64,000 nucleotides of DNA from Portunus trituberculatus (Eukaryota; Arthropoda; Malacostraca; Decapoda; Portunidae): contig NC_059297.1 of assembly GCF_017591435.1 (NCBI RefSeq), positions 20,374,190 to 20,438,189 on the forward strand, in the 5' to 3' direction. A program made the translations under genes and the position numbers. Positions within the stretch are counted from its first letter, which is position 1; every line of letters begins with the position of its first letter. Below the pieces are notes generated by a model that ran no database searches, was not told the origin of the DNA, and saw nothing but the letters and a program-made list of their open reading frames with translations. Of this stretch, positions 47,376 through 64,000 are shown piece by piece.

Positions 47376-48634
47376 TTATTTCATGGCTGTTACTCAGGCC
47401 TTTGCTTAAGTCACCAAGGATCAGTTTTACCTCTGGCCACCAGCAGTTTTCACCTTACCTTTGAAATTTTCTGATGACATCACATTTTACATCAAGGAGC
47501 TGTGTAACATTTTGTTAAAATATAAGAAAGGCTTGACTTACCAATATTAAAGTAAATTGTGAAAATGGTGACTGCAACTTCACCAAAATGATATTTATTC
47601 ATTGTTCTTGTTATTGATTTTGCTAGCTAGCAACAAACACCAAAGCTTAGTTTTATTTTAGTATCCTTTGAAAATGTGAGATGTGCTTTTTATGAAAGTA
47701 TTGCAGCTTTTGTAGCTCAATGAAAAATGGAAAAGTTTTAAAAACTTTCCAACAAGTATGCCTCTCTGGGCTGAGGTTCCAGCCTTGGTATGTTATACAC
47801 CTTGCAGTGGCATGGTGAAATAAATTTTACATGGGGCAAAACCTAAATAAAGATATGATTAGGTATAATACACTTGCTTATTATGTATGCATATATTATA
47901 CTATACATATATGAACTTTAAGTCAATATTTTGCCCACCTTCAATATGGTTAAGTCTAAAATAATGGTCTGAACATCAATATTTTTAGTAGCCTTGCTTG
48001 TGCCGCCCCTTGAGAAATGTGGTGCCCAGGACATTTACCCGCTCGCCCCCCATCCCCATCCCATATCACTACGCCAGTGAGTCAGTGACGTCTTGGCGCA
48101 GGAAAAAAAAAAAGTATACTACCGGTACTTGTAAAAATTAGAAAGGGGAAGGGAAAGATGTTATCGTAGTACCATTTTGTCAAGTTTTAGATTTACGTCA
48201 ATCAGCAAAATTTGTAGAAAAGGCAGAACTCGAAAGTGCAACTAGGTGCTGGCTACATTCTTAATTCTTTCATTCATTCGTTCTGGCTTATGCTATATGT
48301 TCTGTCAAATACTTTACTGGTCTTACCAGGATGAGCTCCTCTGGAAAGGAGCTCCAGACATGCCAACACGCTACGGTAGAGTGAGATATTTCTAATAACA
48401 ATAACGCAAGCCGATGCAAAATACTGTGGTAACCTTAAAGTGTACTCAAATATACAACATATACATAGTACGCGTAAATGTCAATGTGATAAATCAGATT
48501 TAAGCAATTGGGGCACTAAATTTATCATTGAACAGTTATACGTAGAGTACAAAAGCTTTATAGAATCGTGATAATTCTTCCATATAATTCACCAAGCAAC
48601 GAAAACACCGACACTTCTCTTACATTCAAAACAG
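47376..48634. other. Intergenic between NDUFB8 and the 150-residue ORF
   Basis: AT-rich. A possible MITE lies at 47805-48079 (CAGTGGCATGGTGA and inverted CACTGGCGTAGTGA ends), but no target duplication supports it. Confidence 0.4.
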
Positions 48635-48642
48635 TATATAAA
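48635..48642 (+). promoter_or_regulatory. TATA box of the 150-residue ORF
   Basis: TATATAAA followed by a GC-containing stretch; 50 bp before the ATG, so transcription would begin around 48665. Confidence 0.45.
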
Positions 48643-48691
48643 TCTTGCGCTGAAAGTTTTCTTTTAACTTAAACATTTATTTTTAACGAAT

Positions 48692-49144
48692 ATGCAAAAG
48701 CCTGTTTTATTAGGGAAAAATGCGTTCCCTGCTAAGCAACCACTGGCTACCAGCGCTCGTCTATCGCTTGCTTTCAAAGCGTCCCTAACTGGCAAAGATC
48801 CTAATCCTTATGAGATGATGGCAATGACACGGCAAGAGCGATATGAATATGAGCAAGAATATAATCGAGCTAATAGAAGATTGCTCTGTGAAGTTTTTTA
48901 CACACTGACTTTCGTTATACGTCCATGGCGTTTGAAGAGAAAACGGCGCGGTGCTCATCTATGGGAACGAAGAGGAAAACACTTCGAGCGATTTCGTCAA
49001 CACAGACTTCGCCGTCATCGACGTCGCGAAATGTGCGCATCCAATACTGAAAAAGAAAATAAATTTGATCGATGTTGCATACCAATCCTCAACAAATTTG
49101 GGAATGTTTTGAAAAAGTTATGCTTTTGTAATCAATTTCAATAA
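48692..49144 (+). CDS. Uncharacterised intronless 150-residue Arg/His-rich protein
   Basis: A single uninterrupted frame of 150 codons with an in-frame stop 24 bases upstream of the ATG, A at -3, a TATA box (48635-48642) about 55 bp upstream and AATAAA at 49292, about 150 bp after the stop. Residues 1-40 are moderately hydrophobic with NPYEMMAMTRQERYEYEQEY near 38-57. Residues 78-113 are strongly basic (RLKRKRR, RQHRLRRHRRR), which suggests nucleic acid or nuclear association. The C-terminus has four Cys (CC, CFC). No signal peptide, transposase or RT motif is visible. It lies 1.4 kb after NDUFB8 and 0.55 kb before RFC2 on the same strand. It may be lineage-specific, a retrogene, or a chance frame. 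Confidence 0.5.
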   Translation: MQKPVLLGKNAFPAKQPLATSARLSLAFKASLTGKDPNPYEMMAMTRQERYEYEQEYNRANRRLLCEVFYTLTFVIRPWRLKRKRRGAHLWERRGKHFERFRQHRLRRHRRREMCASNTEKENKFDRCCIPILNKFGNVLKKLCFCNQFQ

Positions 49145-49291
49145 TCATATTGTCATGGATATAAAATGAAGTTCATTGCCAAAACGTGGAACTCATTATA
49201 TATTCTTCAAAGAAAGAAGTGTAAATGGTTGAAAGTTGAAAGAAGATTTGATGCACGCCGGAGAACGACGACGTCACCCGGGTGAACGCGA

Positions 49292-49297
49292 AATAAA
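49292..49297 (+). terminator. Polyadenylation signal of the 150-residue ORF
   Basis: AATAAA 147 bases after the stop, with a T-rich region further downstream. Confidence 0.45.
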
Positions 49298-49634
49298 TGT
49301 AGAGTGGAAATTAAATTGCATCTACAGACTATCTAGCTCAGTTCCTCTACGTTAGATTCAACAGAATTAATTTCCTTAATAAATATCACTGCTGATTTCT
49401 TCATTGCAGGTTAACATGATTCGGGAAAAAAATCATGTTTTGCGAAAATTACTTATGCTTGCGGTCATTTTCATAATGTTTTGTGATATGCTGCTAGAAT
49501 GTAATCTTAACTAATTTCACTTGCACTCATTACATTAAATTACTTACTTGTTTTAATTACAAAGTAAGTAGGTAAAGTAAGTTAAGTAATTTATACTCTC
49601 TGGGGAGATAGAGCTGCGTGCTACTGCCTGTCGC

Positions 49635-49645
49635 TTCCCGCCAAA
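49635..49645 (-). promoter_or_regulatory. E2F-type site upstream of RFC2
   Basis: The plus strand reads TTCCCGCCAAA, i.e. TTTGGCGGGAA on the minus strand, a textbook E2F consensus. It lies 46 bp before the RFC2 ATG, where E2F sites of S-phase genes typically sit. Confidence 0.65.
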
Positions 49646-49690
49646 TTCAGGCCACGGCCCCGAGCCCCGCACATTAGTCCAAACATAAAC

Positions 49691-55431
<5,741 letters not shown>

Positions 55432-55489
55432 GTAAGGAGCAAGTGGTTCTTTCAATTTCTGAACAACTTGGTAAATGAAACTACACACA

Positions 55490-58400
55490 CACACACAGAC
55501 GCAGCAGAGGAAGGACGCGATACCGGCGCTACCGAGAATCAGTTGATCTTCACTACCTTTGTTTGGGTTTACAGAGGCCTGGGCGATAAGTGTGGACTCA
55601 TTTTTCCTTTCATAAATACAGTGTTAAATAATAATGAGTGAGAAAGATATTCCATCTAAATGCAGGTATGTGACAAGGGAAAGAATGAAAGCTGATGATG
55701 ACAATGTTGGTGAGGAGGAGGAGAATTTGAAGGCTTTGATACGGCGCAAACTTCACTATTTGATAGAGTCTTAACTATCGAACGTAAATTAGATAAATTG
55801 ATAAAGGAGAGTATGGGAATGAAAGAGAATGAAGAACAGGATAAAGAGCTCCAGAAATTGAAAGAAAGGATAAAAGAGTGGAAGAAAACGAAACTAGGCT
55901 AAGAACCGAAAATGAAGAATTAAAAGTCCAAATAGCGAACTATAAGAAATTGATGGAAGAAGGACTCGGTAAAGCCGAGAAAGAAAAAGAAAAGCTAAAA
56001 GATCTAGTTAACAAAGAAGAAGAAAGAGTACAAGACGTGATTAAAAAGAAGTACAAGCATGGAGAATCCAAGATAAGAAAGACAAGGAATCATTTCAAGA
56101 AGTATTTCAAGAACAGTTAAAAGAAAGAGATGAAAATATGACAAGCAAAATGATAGGAGTCCTCAAGAAAAAGAAAATTTAGTAAGAGAAATTGCGGAAA
56201 AAAGAAGAGTGTAATTATTTTTGGACTGAAAGAAAAAATGTTAAATATAGACCAAGAAGGAAAAAGACGAAATGAAATCAGTAAAGACCTACTAAAACAT
56301 CTGAATGACGAGGATAGACAGAACTTAGAAGAGGAAGTAGAAGAAATCCATAGAATGGGACCATATCAAGAAGGAACAGTGAGACCAATTAAGATATTAC
56401 TAAAATCACAAGCAGCAGCAGAAGAAGTACTATATAGAAAAACGAAACTCAGAGAAACAGAAGGTTGCAAAGATATATATATAAAGAAAAATAGAAACGA
56501 GGAGGAAAGGAAGAGACACAATGAACTGGTGGCAGAAGCAAGAGAAAAAATAATGAAAGGTCAGAGGAGGAGAAGAAGGCATTTTTGGAGAATTATAGGA
56601 GACAGGATAAGGAAATGGTATATAAAAGAGAAAGAAGAGAAAAGAATGGAGCAAGTTTAACTAAAATGATAAGAACAAGAGATTAAAAATGATGTATACA
56701 AACATAGATGGGATTTTATCTAGTAAATTAGAATTAAGAGATTACATAAAGAAAGAAGAACCAGATATTGTATGCCTGGTGGAAACAAAGTTAAATGAGG
56801 CAATAAAAATAGACATAGATAAAAGGTATAATATATGGAGGAGAGACAGAGTGGGTAAAGGAGGAGGAGGAGTCATGATGATGTTAAGGAAGGAGATAGT
56901 GGTAAATCAAGTGGAGTTTGGGAAGGAAAATCAGAAATACTGTATGTTAAGATGCATATTAACAAAAGGAGTTAACAATCATTGGAACATATGTGCCACC
57001 AAAACAAACTCATGGACTAACCAAGAATATAGAGACATGATAGATGACACAATAAGGAGTCTTACAAGAATCATTAAGGAAAGGAGAAAAGTGATATTGA
57101 TAGGAGATTTCAACTGTAAGGAGGTAGACTGGGAAAATTATGAAAGTGGTATGGGGAAGATGCCTGGGAGATAGATTCCTGAACCTAATGATAGATAATT
57201 TGATGGTCCAAAGAGTAAAGGAAAACACAAGATTCAGAGGAAAGCGATGAGCCGGCAAGATTAGACCTAGTTTTACAAGGGATATACCAATTAACGATGA
57301 TATAAGATACAAGTGCCCATTGGGAAAGAGTGACCATGTAATATTAGAGATGGATATAGAAGAAGGAAAGGAAGATAGAGATGAATCATACAAAGGAGAC
57401 CGATTAAATTACAGAAAGGCTGATATTGAGAATCTCAAGAACTATTTTAAAACGTAAACTGGGAGGAGATGGAAAACTCATTAACGGTTCAAGAGAAATA
57501 TAACTTATTTTTGGAAATATACAAAACTGGGGTCAGGAATATGTTCCGAAATATAGACCTAAAGAAGAAGGAAAGAAAGATTGGTTTAATGCAAGATGTG
57601 CTAGGGCAAAGGAGAAACGAGATGGAGCATGGAAAAGGTGGAGAAGAAACAGAAATCCAGAAAATAAGGAAAACTTCAAAACAGCAAGAAATGAATATGC
57701 TAAGGTGAGAAAGGAAGAAGAAAAGAACTATGAAAAGGACATTGTCGAAAAATGTAAGGAACAACCAAAATTGTTCTACAGATTCATAAATGGAAAAATA
57801 AGACAAAAAGAAACAATAGAAAGGTTAAAAGGAGAAAACGGAATGGTGGAAGACCCAAAAAGTATGGCAGAACTGTTAAATAGTAAATTTCATGAGGTCT
57901 TTACTAAGGAATCCAAATTTGAAAGACCACAGGGTAATAGAGACTGTCTATATGAAAGAGATTAAAGTAACCAAGCTTGAAATAAAAAGTTGATGACGGA
58001 ATTGGATGAGGAAAAGGCAATGGGACGGATGAAGTCTCAGGCAGAATACTGAAAGAATGTAGGGAAGAACTAGCAAGTCCAATATACAACATCATAAAAT
58101 GCTCAATAGAAAATGGAACAGTGCCAGTGGAGTGGAAAAGAGCTGAGGTGGTTCCCATATATAAGAGCGGAAGGAAGGAAGAACCTTTAAATTACAGACC
58201 GGTATCACTAACTAGTGTAATATGCAAGATGTGTGAAAAAGTAATAAAGAAGCAATGGATCGAGTTTCTTGAAGACAACAAAATATTATCAAATAGCCAA
58301 TTTGGTTTTAGAAAAGGTCGGTCATGTGTGACAAATTTATTGAGTTTCTACTCTAGAATAGTTGATAAAGTACAAGAGAGAGGGATGGGTTGACTGTATT

Positions 58401-59528
58401 TATTTAGATCTAAAAAAGGCTTTTGATAAAGTGCCACATGAAAGATTACTATGGAAGTTAGAGGAGAAGGGTGGCTTAAAAGGAAGCACATTGAGATGGA
58501 TGAAGAATTACTTAAGGGAGAGAAATAAGGACGATAGTTAAAGATATGAAGTCCAAGTGGAGAACAGTAGACAGCGGAGTGCCACAGGGGTCAGTATTGG
58601 CACCAATACTTTTCTCGTATATATAAATGACATGCCAGAGGAGTGAACAGCTACATAAATCTGTTTGCGGACGATGCGAAACTGTGCAGAGTCATTAAAC
58701 AAAAGAGGATTGTGAAATACTACAGGAAGACTTAAACAAGATCTGGAAATGGAGCAAAAATGGGAGATGGAATTCAATGTGGACAAAAGCCATGTCATGG
58801 AAATGGGAAAAAGTGAAAGACGACCAGTGGGAATCTATAAGATGGGAGATGGAGTAGAACTAGAAAAAGTAAAAAGGAAAAGGACTTGGGAGTGACAATG
58901 GAAGAAAATAATCAACCGGTTAGCCATATTGATAGAATTTTCAGAGAGACGTATAATTTGCTAAGGAATATTGGAGTAGCATTTCACTATATGGACAAGG
59001 AAATGATGAAGAAATTGATAAGTACTAAAATAAGACCTAGATTGGAATATGCAGGAGTTGTGTGGACTCCCCATAAAAGAAACACATAAGAAAATTAGAG
59101 ACTACAAAAATGGCTACAAGAATGGTTCCAGAATTTAAAGGGATGGCATATGAGGAGAGACTAAAGGCAATGGATCTACCAACCTTGGAGCAGAGAAGAG
59201 AGAGGGATCTGATACAAGTTTATAAATTGATTAACGGAATGGATGAAGTGGATAATGAGAAACTGATCCTGAGAGAAGAATATGACTTTAGAAGCACAAG
59301 ATCGCATAGTAAGAAACTAAGGAAGGGACGATGTCTGAGAGATGTTAAAAATTTAGTTTCCGCAAAGATGTGTTGAGACTTGGAACAGTTTGAGTGAGGA
59401 AGTGGTATCAGCAAAGAGTGTACATAGTTTTAAAGAAAAATTGGATAAGTGTAGATATGGAGACGGGACCACACGAGCATAAAGCCCAGGCCCTGTAAAA
59501 CTACAACTAGGTAAATACAACTAGGTAA

Positions 59529-59530
<2 letters not shown>
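55490..59530 (+). mobile_element. LINE-A, near full length, in RFC2 intron 6
   Basis: ORF1 starts at 55634 (MSEKDIPSK...) and is broken; its middle (55800-56120) is a coiled-coil-like Glu/Lys-rich stretch. ORF2 begins at 56689: APE-type endonuclease (YTNIDG, CLVETKLN, LIGDFNCKEVDW near 57100), RT (NYRPVSL near 58185, FGFRKGRSCVTNLLSF, YLDLKKAFDKVP, GVPQGSVLAP, LFADDAKL at 58660) and C-terminus (RPRLEYAGVVWTP, MATRMVPEF). The 3' end is a doubled TACAACTAGGTAAA followed by (AC)n. Several single-base frame breaks. No RNase H was seen, consistent with the CR1/Jockey group. Confidence 0.85.

Positions 59531-59577
<47 letters not shown>
59530..59577. repeat. (AC)24 at a LINE-A 3' end
   Basis: Pure tract joining the copy at 55.5-59.5 kb to the next fragment. 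Confidence 0.9.
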
Positions 59578-59578
<1 letters not shown>

Positions 59579-59952
59579 GAGGGAGAACAAAAATGGTGAC
59601 TTAAGAGATTTGACTTATGAAGACAGACTAAAGAATGAATGACTGGAAAACAGAAGAGAAAGGGAGATGATAGCAATATACAAGTGATGATTGGCATGGA
59701 AAAAATGGATAGGAAGATCTGTGTATGTGGAATGAAAGATGTCAGATGGGAAAAAAACTAAAAGGAATACTTATAGGAGAGATGTGAAAAAATATAGTCT
59801 CATAGAAGGGTGGAAGCATGGAAGTTTAGATGTGGAAGTGGTCAAATAAGAATATTGATTTTAAAAAAAAATGGATTAGTAGATATGGAGGCATATGACA
59901 CAACATAGCTCTTTTATGTTACAATTAGGTAAATACAATTAGGTAAATACAC
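59578..59952 (+). mobile_element. LINE-A 3' fragment, diverged
   Basis: Begins directly after (AC)n; contains LTYEDRLKNE-like and ENRREREMIAIYK-like residues of the LINE-A C-terminus with stops; ends with doubled ACAATTAGGTAAATAC and a short (AC)n. Confidence 0.7.
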
Positions 59953-60029
59953 AACACACACACACACACACAAGAATGGTAAGAGGAGAGTGATCTATTG
60001 GTTGGAGATATTTGGGATGTCTCCTGTTA

Positions 60030-60180
60030 ATGTACCCTGTTATAGAGTGATAGGGGAGAAATGAGATTGTGACCTTGATGTGGTGTGATGTGTGGTCTAA
60101 GAATGATACAAGATGGGAATAATGAGCTTGAGCTGTTTGGGGTACCTGGCTGTTTAGATATAAGATATAAACAGTGAATT
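60030..60180 (+). mobile_element. Highly decayed SINE fragment in RFC2 intron 6
   Basis: The order GATTGTGACCTTG, GTGGTGTGATGTGTGGTCT, GAGCTTGAGCTGTTTGGGG, ACAGTGAATTA follows the SINE body with many changes. It sits between two LINE-A copies. Confidence 0.55.
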
Positions 60181-60187
60181 AAATAAG

Positions 60188-64000
<3,813 letters not shown>

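Noticed and set aside
47805..48079. MITE with CAGTGGC/CACTGGC ends between NDUFB8 and the 150-residue ORF
   Set aside because: Ends are only partly alike and the flanks show no target duplication, so it was kept as a possibility only.
59930..59950. TTAGG-like words near LINE ends as interstitial arthropod telomere repeats
   Set aside because: They are part of the LINE-A 3' terminal TAGGTAAATAC motif and not tandem TTAGG.

Overview
The window looks like gene-poor nuclear DNA of a decapod crustacean, probably a crab-like species. The evidence is an extreme load of di- and trinucleotide microsatellites, tRNA-derived SINEs embedded in (AC)n/(GT)n tracts, many decayed non-LTR retrotransposons, and spliced genes of animal type. 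No prokaryotic, organellar or viral gene was seen. The species assignment is inference.

Region 1 to about 10.3 kb holds the 5' part of a minus-strand MXD (MAD/MXI1) transcription-repressor gene. I found it only by reading splice signals: exon 1 at 9954-9900 and exon 2 at 2260-2158 join in phase across a 7.6 kb intron and encode a Sin3-interaction domain. The bHLH-zipper exons would lie left of the window. A GC-rich block at 9.97-10.2 kb with two CACGTG E-boxes and two CCAAT boxes is its likely promoter. The intron is full of microsatellites, a SINE, a five-copy 150-bp tandem repeat and a 24-bp minisatellite.

Region 10.3-36.9 kb has no confirmed host gene. It contains an RTE/BovB-like LINE (16.6-18.4 kb), a CR1/Jockey-like LINE bounded on both sides by (GA)n (20.1-21.8 kb), a tail-to-tail SINE pair (22.9-23.4 kb), a near-palindrome (25.3 kb), a BS/Jockey-like LINE (25.7-27.6 kb), a hAT-like transposase relic (27.9-29.5 kb), a SINE inside one copy of a duplicated segment (31.9-32.5 kb), LINE-A fragments (33.3-34.6 kb) and another RT relic (35.0-36.5 kb).

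Region 36.9-55.4 kb carries three plus-strand genes. NDUFB8, a mitochondrial complex I accessory subunit, is complete in four coding exons (36930-47285). Next is an intronless, unrecognised 150-residue Arg/His-rich ORF with its own TATA box and poly(A) signal (48692-49144). RFC2, a replication clamp-loader subunit, follows with six coding exons (49691-55431), 274 codons, and a canonical E2F site about 50 bp upstream of its ATG. The C-terminal exons of RFC2 are missing from the window. Introns of both spliced genes are filled with LINE fragments and MITEs, some nested.

Region 55.4-64 kb is RFC2 intron 6. It is occupied by a same-orientation array of LINE-A copies separated by (AC)n tracts, one copy nearly full length (ORF1, endonuclease, reverse transcriptase) and the last cut by the window end. 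The recurrent theme is retroelements whose ends coincide with simple repeats, which suggests microsatellite-directed insertion.
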